Positions 34,171 to 42,774 of a DNA stretch of 64,000 nt are shown piece after piece. A model generated the notes under the pieces. The model saw only the letters and a list, made by a program, of their open reading frames with translations. It searched no databases and was not told where the DNA came from. The stretch lies in assembly GCA_050954285.1 (NCBI GenBank), contig JBPBPL010000016.1, positions 1 through 64,000 of the forward strand, written 5' to 3'. How positions within the stretch are numbered: position 1 is the stretch's first letter; each line of letters starts with the position of its first letter. A program made the position numbers and the translations under genes. This DNA is from Mucilaginibacter_A sp050954285 (GTDB lineage Bacteria; Bacteroidota; Bacteroidia; Sphingobacteriales; Sphingobacteriaceae).

Positions 34171-36762
34171 TCAGGAATTCAGAAACACAAAATTGTGATC
34201 AAACTCATCCAATTTAATATGACTGTCTTTATTGATTTTGCCAGCCAGAATTTGTTTCGATAGTTCGTTGAGCACTCTTTTTTGAACAACCCGTTTTAGC
34301 GGACGGGCACCAAATTGCGGATCGTAACCCAATTGTCCCAGCCAATCCAAAGCGGCATCAGTTGCTTCAATAGAAATACCCATTTCGGCTAAGGTATCCT
34401 GCAATTGTTTAAATTGCAGTTTTACAATGGCACCAATTTCGTTCCGGCTAAGCGGTTGGAACATGATGATTTCATCAATCCGGTTTAAAAATTCCGGGCG
34501 GATGGTTTTACGCAGCAACTCAAACAATTCATTTTTGGTTTTGGCCACAACTTCGTCATGGTTTTCGTCATTCAGGTAATTAAAATTTTCCTGAATCACG
34601 TTGGAACCAATATTGGAAGTCATGATGATGATCGTGTTTTTAAAATTCACCACACGGCCTTTGTTATCCGTTAAACGGCCATCATCCAAAACCTGCAACA
34701 AAATATTAAACACATCCGGATGCGCTTTTTCAATTTCATCCAGCAAAACCACACTGTATGGTTTCCTGCGAACAGCTTCCGTTAATTGTCCGCCTTCATC
34801 ATAACCAACGTAGCCCGGAGGCGCGCCAATTAATCTGGAAACCGCGTGGCGTTCCTGGTATTCGCTCATATCAATCCGAACCAAAGCGGCTTCATCATTA
34901 AACAGATATTCTGCCAAAGCTTTAGCCAGTTCGGTTTTACCTACGCCAGTTGTTCCCAAGAAAATAAAAGAGCCAATTGGCTTTCGCGGATCCTGTAAAC
35001 CAGCACGACTGCGGCGGATGGCATCTGAAATGGCTTCAATCGCTTCTTCCTGACCAGCAACGCGTTTGTGCAGTTCATCTTCCAGGTTCAGCAATTTTTC
35101 ACGCTCACTCTGGATCATTTTGGAAACCGGAATACCCGTCCAACGGGCAACCACACCCGCAATGTCATCCGCCGTAACTTCTTCTTTCAGCATCCGGCCA
35201 TCGCCCTGCTCGTCTTCAATCTGCTTTTTTAGCTTTTCAACTTCCGCTTCAGTTTCCTTGATCTTGCCATAACGTAGTTCGGCAACTTTTCCGTAATCAC
35301 CTGCACGTTCAGCCTGGTCAGCTTCGAGTTTGAAGTTTTCAATCTGCTCAATTTTAGTGTTGACGTTATCGACCAGATCTTTTTCGCCCTGCCATTTGGC
35401 ACGGACAGAATCGCGTTCGTTGGAAAGATTGGCAATTTCCTCACTCAGTTCTTTCACCCGTTTCTCATCGTTTTCACGCTTGATTGCTTCCCGTTCAATT
35501 TCGAGTTGCATGATCCGGCGTTCCAGTTCATCCACCACTTCCGGAACAGAATCCATTTCCAAACGCAGTTTAGAAGCGGCCTCGTCCATTAAATCGATGG
35601 CTTTATCGGGCAGAAAACGATCAGCAATATACCGTTGCGACATTTCTACCGAAGCAATAATCGCCTCGTCTTTAATGCGGACTTTATGGTGTGTTTCATA
35701 TTTTTCTTTGATGCCGCGGAGAATGGAAATTGCATCAGCCGTGTTTGGCTCATCAACGGTTACTTTTTGAAAACGGCGTTCCAGTGCTTTGTCTTTCTCA
35801 AAATATTTCTGGTATTCGTTCAAAGTTGTGGCTCCGATGGCTCTTAATTCGCCGCGGGCCAAAGCTGGTTTTAAGATGTTTGCTGCATCCATCGCGCCTT
35901 CGCCACCGCCGGCACCAACCAATGTGTGAATCTCATCAATAAACATAATGATCTCACCATCAGCATCCGTTACTTCTTTTATCACCGCTTTTAGGCGTTC
36001 TTCAAATTCGCCTTTATATTTCGCGCCGGCAATCAGTGCGCCCATATCCAGCGAATAAACAGTTTTTGATTTCAGGTTTTCCGGCACATCGCCTTTGATA
36101 ATCCGGAAAGCAATTCCTTCGGCAATAGCCGTTTTACCAACGCCTGGTTCGCCGACTAAAATTGGGTTGTTTTTAGTACGGCGTGATAAAATCTGGATCA
36201 CCCGGCGAATTTCTTCATCGCGGCCAATCACCGGATCCAGCTTGCCGGATTCTGCATATTCATTTAAATTCCGGGCATATTTATTCAACGAATTATAAGT
36301 TGCTTCTGCATTCTGATCGGTTACTTTACTGTTTCCGCGGAGTTCTAGAATCGCTTTTTTTAGATCTTTTTCTGTCGCGCCGAAATCTTTAAGTAAACCG
36401 GCAGTTTTATCTTTTCCGGATAAAATAGCCAATAACAGGTGTTCTACCGATACAAATTCATCTTTAAATTCTTTTATATAACTCAACGCTTTTTGCAAAG
36501 TTGAGTTGGCATCAGAGGATAGATAAACGTTGCTGCCGCTTACTTTTGGGTACGAAGCAATCTGTTCATCCAGCGAAGTATTGAGGCGGTTTATATTAAT
36601 GTTGAGTTTTTTGAGTAAATAGTTGACAACGTTTTCATCCACCAGCAACATTCCTTTCAGCAAATGCGCATTTTCAATCGCCTGCTGTTGGTTTCCAGTC
36701 GTAATTTCAGAGGCTTTCTGAATCGCTTCCTGGGCTTTTATGGTATAGTTGTTTAAGTTCAT
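34171..36762 (-). CDS. clpB: ATP-dependent disaggregase ClpB
   Basis: The 863-residue Hsp100 chaperone that, with DnaK, extracts proteins from aggregates after heat stress. There is an N-terminal Clp_N repeat domain (1-150), NBD1 with Walker A GEPGVGKT at 204-211, the long coiled-coil middle domain (about 400-530) which separates ClpB from ClpA/C, NBD2 with Walker A GTTGVGKT at about 603-610, and the C-terminal D2-small domain. Full length for the family. Its start is a clear ATG. It lies downstream of a helicase gene but 197 bp away, with two repeat copies between. Confidence 0.97.
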   Translation of the reverse strand: MNLNNYTIKAQEAIQKASEITTGNQQQAIENAHLLKGMLLVDENVVNYLLKKLNININRLNTSLDEQIASYPKVSGSNVYLSSDANSTLQKALSYIKEFKDEFVSVEHLLLAILSGKDKTAGLLKDFGATEKDLKKAILELRGNSKVTDQNAEATYNSLNKYARNLNEYAESGKLDPVIGRDEEIRRVIQILSRRTKNNPILVGEPGVGKTAIAEGIAFRIIKGDVPENLKSKTVYSLDMGALIAGAKYKGEFEERLKAVIKEVTDADGEIIMFIDEIHTLVGAGGGEGAMDAANILKPALARGELRAIGATTLNEYQKYFEKDKALERRFQKVTVDEPNTADAISILRGIKEKYETHHKVRIKDEAIIASVEMSQRYIADRFLPDKAIDLMDEAASKLRLEMDSVPEVVDELERRIMQLEIEREAIKRENDEKRVKELSEEIANLSNERDSVRAKWQGEKDLVDNVNTKIEQIENFKLEADQAERAGDYGKVAELRYGKIKETEAEVEKLKKQIEDEQGDGRMLKEEVTADDIAGVVARWTGIPVSKMIQSEREKLLNLEDELHKRVAGQEEAIEAISDAIRRSRAGLQDPRKPIGSFIFLGTTGVGKTELAKALAEYLFNDEAALVRIDMSEYQERHAVSRLIGAPPGYVGYDEGGQLTEAVRRKPYSVVLLDEIEKAHPDVFNILLQVLDDGRLTDNKGRVVNFKNTIIIMTSNIGSNVIQENFNYLNDENHDEVVAKTKNELFELLRKTIRPEFLNRIDEIIMFQPLSRNEIGAIVKLQFKQLQDTLAEMGISIEATDAALDWLGQLGYDPQFGARPLKRVVQKRVLNELSKQILAGKINKDSHIKLDEFDHNFVFLNS

Positions 36763-36874
36763 ATGGATAAGAATAACAAATCCATGACCAATGTTTTTTT
36801 ATAAAGGAAATTTGAAAATCCGTCAGGTATTTTTATTTTCAGATGACAAAAAGTCAGTTGTATTGAGTTGAGCT

Positions 36875-36904
36875 TGATGCTTCTTTTACCATACAAAAAT
36901 TGGT
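36875..36904 (+). repeat. dispersed CTTCTTTTA element, full copy
   Basis: TTGATGCTTCTTTTACCATA followed by CAAAAATTGGT. A second copy in the same orientation lies 39 bp further on (36943-36969). Confidence 0.8.
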
Positions 36905-36942
36905 AGAATGTATTGCTGAAAAGAATTTCAAAAGTTAAGGCC

Positions 36943-36969
36943 GATGCTTCTTTTATCACCTAAAAATTG
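36943..36969 (+). repeat. dispersed element forming the end of the helicase gene
   Basis: GATGCTTCTTTTATCACC followed by TAAAAATTG. Read on the minus strand it supplies the last codons (DNF) and the TAG stop of the helicase gene (36960-36962). Confidence 0.8.
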
Positions 36970-38387
36970 TCAGGCAGTTTATCCTGATAAAATTTCTCAC
37001 TAAAATTAATCAGAAATAGTTCCTTCGAAGCGCGTGTACAAGCGGTGTAAAACCAACGCAAAAAATCAGTGTTCAGCATTTCCTCCGTCAGATAACCCTG
37101 ATCTACAAAAACCGCGTCCCACTGGCCGCCCTGCGCTTTGTGGCAGGTTACGGCATATGCAAATTTGATCTGCAAAGCATTAAAATACGGGTTGGCTTTC
37201 AATTCTTCCATTTTTTTTTGGCGACTGGCAATGTGCTCGTAATCTTTCATTACTTCTTCATAAAAACGCTGGCTTTCCGCTTGGGATAAACTTGGTGTTT
37301 CTGTATATAAAGTGTTCAGCATTACCGTACAATCCAGCGTCAAACCTTCCGCATAATCAGTAAATTCCAGCTGCACATCGGCAAACTGAAAGCCGTACAT
37401 TTCGCGGATGTTGCGTACTCTTTTTATTTGCCCGATATCTCCGTTGGCAATAAAATCGGTGCTGTTTTCTTCCTGATCCTTCATCCAGAAATAATTATTG
37501 CGCACCACCATTACAAAATCGCCGCCGGTTAATTCTTCTTCCCGATACAAAATCCGGGCGCGCACCTGCTGGTTGTAGGTATTGGCGTTTTTGTTGGAGC
37601 GGCAGATGAGCAGCGTGTTTTCCATGCCGTATTTATTGTAAGCATAGTTTAAACCTTCTTCCAGCTTTTCGCCGGTCATGCGGTAAATATCTTTAAAACC
37701 TTTGGTAATGATTTGCGGATATTCGGCTTCATCTTTTCGGATCAGGTTCCGCATCGCCGTTACATTTTCCAGAATACCCGAATTTTTTTCCTGCCGCATC
37801 ACTTCAGTCAGTTCGTAACTGAAAATCCGCAGATGAAAAAAATCCTTTAAAATTTTTGGTTCCAGTGCGATGCTTTGTTCCGAACCAACAGGCGGCAACT
37901 GCGCCGTATCGCCAATCAGCAGCAGCTTGCAGTTGCGGGAATTGTAAACGTATTCGATCAAATCGTGCAGCAAACTGTTCCCATTTCCGCCGCTTTCCCC
38001 GGAAATCATCGAAGCCTCATCCACAATAAACAACGTGTTTTCATGGAGATTATCCGCTGTGGAAAAATTCATATCCGGCGTTACGGCACTCTTTTTACGG
38101 TATATTTTTTTGTGTATGGTAAAGGCTTTCCGGCCCGAATAACTGCTCATTACCTTGGCCGCGCGGCCGGTTGGAGCCATCAAAAAAGATTGGAAATTAT
38201 AGTTTCTGAGCAGTTTTACCAGCGCAGCCAGCACGGTGGTTTTTCCGGTTCCGGCATAACCTTTCAAAACGAAACAGGTATCTTCATCGGTGCTGATCAA
38301 AAACTGGTGCAGCAAACCAAAAAGTTCCATCTGCTGTAAAGTGGGCGTATGCGGAAAAACTTTGCGGATCAGGTCTTCGTTCATCAT
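36960..38387 (-). CDS. RecD-like/UvrD-C ATP-dependent DNA helicase
   Basis: A superfamily 1 helicase of about 475 residues, RecD/TraA-type. It has Walker A GYAGTGKTT at about 43-51, motif Ia MAPTGRAAKVM, Walker B IVDEAS at about 121-126, motif III LIGDTAQLPPVG, and the UvrD-like C-terminal VTCHKAQGGQWDAVFV and YTACTRASKELFL. Such helicases in Bacteroidota stand alone, without RecBC. I chose the ATG at 38387 over a TTG two codons upstream. The last codons are provided by a dispersed element. Confidence 0.88.
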   Translation of the reverse strand: MMNEDLIRKVFPHTPTLQQMELFGLLHQFLISTDEDTCFVLKGYAGTGKTTVLAALVKLLRNYNFQSFLMAPTGRAAKVMSSYSGRKAFTIHKKIYRKKSAVTPDMNFSTADNLHENTLFIVDEASMISGESGGNGNSLLHDLIEYVYNSRNCKLLLIGDTAQLPPVGSEQSIALEPKILKDFFHLRIFSYELTEVMRQEKNSGILENVTAMRNLIRKDEAEYPQIITKGFKDIYRMTGEKLEEGLNYAYNKYGMENTLLICRSNKNANTYNQQVRARILYREEELTGGDFVMVVRNNYFWMKDQEENSTDFIANGDIGQIKRVRNIREMYGFQFADVQLEFTDYAEGLTLDCTVMLNTLYTETPSLSQAESQRFYEEVMKDYEHIASRQKKMEELKANPYFNALQIKFAYAVTCHKAQGGQWDAVFVDQGYLTEEMLNTDFLRWFYTACTRASKELFLINFSEKFYQDKLPDNF

Positions 38388-38450
38388 CTTCAAAAATCAC
38401 TATAAAAACGCTTAAAGTCTATTGGCAAAATTTTTTACTTTTGCTTACCA

Positions 38451-39242
38451 ATGCATTTTGTCCCGATAAACTATTCCGATCCTGGTTTTAACCCTGCTTT
38501 TACGGCTGATTTTGAGTTGCTTATCCTGCTAAATCGGGATACTTTCAGTTATGCTGTCCGTCATCCTGCAACGCAAAAACTGGTTCATGTATCAAGCGGA
38601 AACCCATTAAACGAACTTTTTGAACCTTCTGCCCATACAGAAGTGCTTTGTTCATCTTATCAAAAGATCATAATAGCTGTAGAAACCCAAAGTTTCTGTT
38701 TGATTCCGGATGCTGTTTTTACACCTGAAAATCTATTGGATTTTGCTGCTTTTTTATCGGTAAAAGAAGCAGATGTAATTTTGACGGATCAGATAGAAAG
38801 CGGCCAAAACACAGTTATTTTTACTTTTCCGGAAGAATTAGTGCGTAAATTAGAAACAAAGTTCCAGGCAACCAAATTCAAATTTGCACCAAAAAGCTGG
38901 ATCAAAACAGTAATTGATGCAAACCTTACCGGTCAGAATTTATATTTATTGATAGAAGATAACCAGTTGCAAGTGTTGTTTCCGGATCAAGAAAATATTC
39001 GTTTTTACAACCAGTTTTCCTGTTCAACAACCGATGAACTGGTTTATTACACAGCATTAGTGGCTGATCAGTTAAAATTAAAATCGGAAGAAACCAGTCT
39101 GGTTATTTGCGGCAGAATAGAAGCAGGAAGTGAGCAACAGTTACGTTTAAAAGAGTTTTTTAAAGAGGTTACTTTATTTACTACGCCAAACTTTAAACAG
39201 CGTAATCAGCACCAAGTGGTTCAATTTTTAAATTTAAACTGA
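38451..39242 (+). CDS. DUF3822 family protein
   Basis: A 263-residue protein of the Bacteroidota family DUF3822, with an actin/ASKHA-like pattern of strands (FELLILLNRDTFSYAV near the N-terminus, NLYLLIEDNQLQVLF in the second half). Function is unknown. The TGA stop overlaps the ATG of rsmD by one base, and coaD follows. This order is common in the phylum and implies coupled expression with ribosome methylation and CoA synthesis. A TACTTTTG promoter-like element lies 7 bp before the ATG. Confidence 0.8.
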   Translation: MHFVPINYSDPGFNPAFTADFELLILLNRDTFSYAVRHPATQKLVHVSSGNPLNELFEPSAHTEVLCSSYQKIIIAVETQSFCLIPDAVFTPENLLDFAAFLSVKEADVILTDQIESGQNTVIFTFPEELVRKLETKFQATKFKFAPKSWIKTVIDANLTGQNLYLLIEDNQLQVLFPDQENIRFYNQFSCSTTDELVYYTALVADQLKLKSEETSLVICGRIEAGSEQQLRLKEFFKEVTLFTTPNFKQRNQHQVVQFLNLN

Positions 39243-39808
39243 TGCGGATTATAGGAGGACGGTTAAAAGGATTGCGTTTAAATCCGCCAAGCAATTTGCC
39301 GGTACGGCCAACAACGGATTTGGCTAAGGAAGCTTTGTTCAATATTTTGAACAATTTGCTGGATTTTGAAGGTTTAAAAGTATTGGATTTGTTTAGCGGA
39401 ACCGGTAATATTGCGATGGAATTTGCTTCTCGAAACGCAGAAAAAGTAACCGCCATAGATCGGGCAGCGCAATGTATTTTCTATTTGAAAGATATGGCTG
39501 CCAAACATAAGCTGCCGGAAATTACAACATTTAAAGCCGATGTCTTTAAATTTCTGGAGCTGGAAACCGATCAATACGATTTGATTTTTGCTGATCCGCC
39601 GTACGATCTTGATAAAATCCCGCAAATACCTAATGCTGTTTTTACCCGTAATTTGTTGGTGCCCGATGGTTTGCTGATAGTGGAACATCCGTCGTACCAG
39701 AACCTGAGCAATCAACCTAATTTCAGCGAAAAACGAATTTATGGCAATACGGCTTTTTCATTTTTCAGGAGTTCGATTTCAGTAGCAAACAACAGTCAGG
39801 ACAAATAG
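39242..39808 (+). CDS. rsmD: 16S rRNA (guanine966-N2)-methyltransferase RsmD
   Basis: A 188-residue methyltransferase that modifies G966 of 16S rRNA with S-adenosylmethionine. RIIGGRLKGLRL and RPTTDLAKEALFNIL are the family N-terminus, DLFSGTGN (about 49-56) is the SAM loop, and DPPY at 118-121 is the catalytic N-methyltransferase motif. It overlaps DUF3822 by one base and precedes coaD by 18 bp. A sister-type element is read in frame near 39632-39657 (NAVFTRNLL). Confidence 0.93.
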   Translation: MRIIGGRLKGLRLNPPSNLPVRPTTDLAKEALFNILNNLLDFEGLKVLDLFSGTGNIAMEFASRNAEKVTAIDRAAQCIFYLKDMAAKHKLPEITTFKADVFKFLELETDQYDLIFADPPYDLDKIPQIPNAVFTRNLLVPDGLLIVEHPSYQNLSNQPNFSEKRIYGNTAFSFFRSSISVANNSQDK

Positions 39809-39826
39809 ATTTAATACTTTTAATAC

Positions 39827-40288
39827 ATGAAAACTGCTCTTTTTCCAGGTTCGTTTGATCCGGTTACCAAGGCACACGTGGATATTTTAAAACGTTCTAT
39901 TAGTTTGTTTGATAAGGTTTTTATCGGCATTGGATTAAATAGCACCAAAGCACCATTTATCAGTTCAGAAAAACGGGTGCAAATGCTGAAAGCGGTTTTT
40001 GCAGACGAACCACGGATAGAAGTAGTTGCGTATGAAGGCTTAACTGTAGAATTTTGTAAGCAGATAGGAGCGGGTTACATGATTCGCGGGATTCGTACTG
40101 TTTCTGATTTTGAATATGAAAAAGCCATTGCCCAAATGAACCATGCGCTGGAACCCGAAATCGAGAGCATTTTTATTGTGAGCAAACCGGGCTATTCCTC
40201 CATCAGTTCTACAATTGTGCGTGAAATTTTGAAATATAACGGCGATGTGAGTCAGTTTATTCCAAAAGAAGCTTTGCCATTTCTTTAA
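39827..40288 (+). CDS. coaD: phosphopantetheine adenylyltransferase
   Basis: A 153-residue hexameric nucleotidyltransferase making dephospho-CoA from 4'-phosphopantetheine and ATP. It has the T/HxGH-type motif with H17 in GSFDPVTKAHVDIL, MIRGIRTVSDFEYE for substrate binding, and the ISSTIVRE loop near residue 126. Full length. Its stop overlaps the stop of the convergent NUDIX gene by four bases. Confidence 0.96.
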   Translation: MKTALFPGSFDPVTKAHVDILKRSISLFDKVFIGIGLNSTKAPFISSEKRVQMLKAVFADEPRIEVVAYEGLTVEFCKQIGAGYMIRGIRTVSDFEYEKAIAQMNHALEPEIESIFIVSKPGYSSISSTIVREILKYNGDVSQFIPKEALPFL

Positions 40289-40923
40289 ACAATTCCCTGT
40301 TTATCAGTAAGCAAACCCATGTTTTCTAAAACATCGATGATAGATGGATAGGTATTTTTTGTTAATACACTAAATTTTTCTTTAGCAAACCAGCAAGCTT
40401 TTGTGATACCTTCTTCTTTTTGCGGTTTTAGTTTATCCTGTCCTTCAGCTTTCATGCGGTACCAATGCGTTTTTTTTAAAGCCAATTCCTGATTGCGCAT
40501 TGGGTAAACATGATAGGTTTTACAAATTTTGCGACCAACTTTTTTTACGCGGATGCCGCATTCTTCTTCCACTTCGCGTACGGCTGCCTTCCGGGTTTTT
40601 TCGCCTGCTTCGATTTTTCCTTTGGGTAAATCCCAAATGCCATTTCTAAAAATTACCAAACATTCCTTGCGTTCATTTCGAACCAAACCACCGGCGGCTT
40701 CAATAAGCTTAATGCTTTTAGAAAACTTTTTTAAAGTTGATTTTGCGTTTTTGCACAAAAACACAAATTGCTTGTACGCAGATTTTGCAATGAGATTATA
40801 AATCAACTTTAAATCAGTATTTTCCGAACTGATATCCTCGTAGTTCTCGAGTCCTTCCGGCAAAGCTTCCGCAATAATTAGCTGCTTTTCGTCGAAATAA
40901 ATATTATAAGTGCTATTTTGCAT
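40285..40923 (-). CDS. NUDIX hydrolase
   Basis: A 212-residue protein with an extra N-terminal region (about 1-75) and a NUDIX domain. The NUDIX box G-x5-E-x7-REVEEECGI spans about residues 102-124 (GKIEAGEKTRKAAVREVEE), coordinating the metal for hydrolysis of nucleoside-diphosphate-linked substrates. WDLPKGK before it is typical of Ap4A/ADP-ribose-type subfamilies, but the substrate is not determinable. Tail-to-tail overlap with coaD. Confidence 0.9.
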   Translation of the reverse strand: MQNSTYNIYFDEKQLIIAEALPEGLENYEDISSENTDLKLIYNLIAKSAYKQFVFLCKNAKSTLKKFSKSIKLIEAAGGLVRNERKECLVIFRNGIWDLPKGKIEAGEKTRKAAVREVEEECGIRVKKVGRKICKTYHVYPMRNQELALKKTHWYRMKAEGQDKLKPQKEEGITKACWFAKEKFSVLTKNTYPSIIDVLENMGLLTDKQGIV

Positions 40924-40982
40924 GTGATTACAAATAAGGTTTATCGGCGGATTTTAATTCATTTCCTTTAAAAATGGTTGCA

Positions 40983-41007
40983 AACTTTTAGGGCATAAAA
41001 GAAGTAT
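40983..41007 (-). repeat. dispersed CTTCTTTTA element
   Basis: AACTTTTAGGGCATAAAAG followed by AAGTAT, reverse orientation, upstream of the NUDIX gene. Confidence 0.7.
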
Positions 41008-41084
41008 CCATCTTCAAAACCGATTGCTAAATAACGGAATTATCTTTACCGTTAAAAAAAATACTGAACATCTGTAAAACAAAA

Positions 41085-41125
41085 AAGGTTTGCTTTGCCA
41101 GAAAATTCCGACAAAAACAAACCTT
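41085..41125 (-). terminator. terminator of the small minus-strand ORF
   Basis: AAGGTTTG (41085-41092) and CAAACCTT (41118-41125) form a hairpin preceded on the plus strand by A6, which is a T-run when read on the minus strand, 24 bp beyond the stop of the 56-codon ORF. Confidence 0.6.
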
Positions 41126-41148
41126 CAATTCGGCAAATAAAATTGATA

Positions 41149-41319
41149 TTACATCAGCATAGGCAAGGCACTAAATATTGTACTGTAATTTTCTATTGCG
41201 ATTTCGAGTTCCATTTTCATTTTGAAAGTATCGCGGTGTTCTGCTTCTGCTGAGGCAAGTAAGCAGTTTTTTTCTTCTATATCTACACTTAATTTTTTTA
41301 ACAGGTTTTGAATTTCCAT
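41149..41319 (-). CDS. 56-residue small protein
   Basis: A minus-strand frame from ATG at 41317-41319 to TAA at 41149-41151. It reads MEIQNLLKKLSVDIEEKN at the start and ends FSALPMLM. It is strongly amphipathic and probably a coiled coil, with evenly spaced Glu/Lys. A hairpin with T-run follows its stop, which supports a transcribed unit. I do not recognise the family. Confidence 0.5.
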   Translation of the reverse strand: MEIQNLLKKLSVDIEEKNCLLASAEAEHRDTFKMKMELEIAIENYSTIFSALPMLM

Positions 41320-41447
41320 CACAAATGATTATTGATTATGCCTTGTACGGTATGAATATTATTAAGGTTGTGTTTTTTTATTTTTTTTAGAAAACGATGG
41401 ATGTGCTGTTTTTAATGTAATATTTATATAATACCAGGCAAGAACTT

Positions 41448-41455
41448 TATCTTTG
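41448..41455 (+). promoter_or_regulatory. promoter -7-like element TATCTTTG
   Basis: Exact TAnnTTTG match about 150 bp before pyrE. No clear -33 element was seen. Tentative. Confidence 0.3.
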
Positions 41456-41605
41456 CCAAGCTGTAGAACGCAATTTTTAAAGCCAGAAACGGTAATTCAT
41501 TAAATGATTATGATTATATCTTCCAAGCAGAAACAACTTTTGTCAGTAGAAATTGCTGATACCCAATTCACGAAATGTTTTTCTTTTCAATCTATCAACT
41601 AGTTT

Positions 41606-42247
41606 ATGTTTGATAAATTGGAAGTTGAGCAGCAGGTTGCGGAGTTTTTACTACAGATTAAAGCCATTAAACTGGAACCCAACAAGCCTTTTACCTGGGC
41701 TTCGGGCTGGAAATCGCCTATTTATTGTGATAACCGTTTAACGCTTTCGCACCCTACCATCCGTACCTATATCCGCCAGCAATTAGTAGCCCTGATTCAG
41801 GAAGAATTTGGTGCTGTAAGTTGCATCGCCGGTGTAGCAACAGCTGGCATACCACAGGGCGTTTTGGTGGCGCAGGAGCTGGGAATGCCATTTTTATATG
41901 TACGTGCCAAACCAAAAGAGCATGGAACCGGCAACCTGGTGGAAGGTGAACTGCACCGCGGCCAGCGTATTGTGGTAGTGGAAGACTTAATTTCTACCGG
42001 TAAAAGCAGCATACAAGCCGTGGAAGCCTTGCGTGCAGCTGGCGGTGATGTGGCCGGATTGGCAGCTATTTTTACTTATGGCTTGGATGAAGCCACACAG
42101 AATTTTAAAGATGCGCGCTGCCGGTTTGCCACTTTATCCAACTATGCAGCTTTGATAAAATATGCAGCTGGCCATCAATATATCAATGAAAACCAGATTG
42201 AAGTTTTACAGCAATGGCGGGCTAATCCATCGGTTTGGGGCAAATAA
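41606..42247 (+). CDS. pyrE: orotate phosphoribosyltransferase
   Basis: A 213-residue enzyme forming orotidine monophosphate from orotate and PRPP in pyrimidine synthesis. It has FTWASGWKSPIYCDNR at the N-terminus (orotate/PRPP contact), the flexible loop RAKPKEHGTGN around 100-110, and the PRPP motif IVVVEDLISTGKSS at about 122-135. An SRPBCC protein follows after 20 bp and is probably co-transcribed. Confidence 0.96.
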   Translation: MFDKLEVEQQVAEFLLQIKAIKLEPNKPFTWASGWKSPIYCDNRLTLSHPTIRTYIRQQLVALIQEEFGAVSCIAGVATAGIPQGVLVAQELGMPFLYVRAKPKEHGTGNLVEGELHRGQRIVVVEDLISTGKSSIQAVEALRAAGGDVAGLAAIFTYGLDEATQNFKDARCRFATLSNYAALIKYAAGHQYINENQIEVLQQWRANPSVWGK

Positions 42248-42266
42248 GCACTGAATAATTTTTGTT

Positions 42267-42659
42267 ATGACTGTTATTGAAAGCAACGTTCTTGTTGATG
42301 CACCTGTTGCATCGGTTTATAATTTTTTGGCTGATTTGAATAATCACCAGCAACTGATGCCGGAAAACATCATTGGCTGGACATCTACTAAAGACCAAGC
42401 ACGTTTTCAGATCCAAAATATGGCAAAACTGGTTTTGCAGGTTACAAGCCGAAATTCAGCCGAAATTTTGATCAATGCCATCGAGAATCCGCCTTTTCCA
42501 TTGGAGTTAAAATGGTCGATAAAAGAAGCATCAGCCCAAACAGCCGTCAACTTTACCATCTCTGCCGATATGAATATGATGATGAAAATGCTGGCTAAAA
42601 CGCCACTGCAAAAACTGGCTGACCATGAAACGGAACGTTTAAAGACGTTAGTTAAATAA
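42267..42659 (+). CDS. SRPBCC (START-like) family protein
   Basis: A 130-residue helix-grip-fold protein: TVIESNVLVDAPVASVYNFLADLNN at the N-terminus is typical of polyketide-cyclase/coenzyme-Q-binding-like domains that hold hydrophobic ligands. It commonly follows pyrE in Bacteroidota. No catalytic residues are evident. A reverse dispersed element lies in frame at 42508-42533 (KWSIKEAS). Confidence 0.75.
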   Translation: MTVIESNVLVDAPVASVYNFLADLNNHQQLMPENIIGWTSTKDQARFQIQNMAKLVLQVTSRNSAEILINAIENPPFPLELKWSIKEASAQTAVNFTISADMNMMMKMLAKTPLQKLADHETERLKTLVK

Positions 42660-42774
42660 TCGATTTTTTTGCTACTCATTTCCCAAAAAAGGTTGTAAAA
42701 CCAATGTCAGTTTTGCCTTTTTCGTTTATCATAAACTGCTTTTGTGCGTATATTGATTAACACTATCAATCTAT

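Larger units (their letters stand above)
40924..41605. other. intergenic region with one small gene, about 680 bp
   Basis: Between the NUDIX gene and pyrE. It holds a dispersed element (40983-41007), a terminator (41085-41125), a 56-codon minus-strand ORF (41149-41319) and a TATCTTTG promoter-like element (41448-41455) before pyrE. Confidence 0.6.

Noticed and set aside
35330..35770. Serine-rich plus-strand frame inside clpB
   Set aside because: Shadow of the well-supported clpB gene on the other strand.
35969..35995. Element-like TTACTTCTTTTATCACC in clpB as evidence of insertion
   Set aside because: It encodes VIKEV in a conserved ClpB region, so this copy may be coincidental; kept only in the core count.
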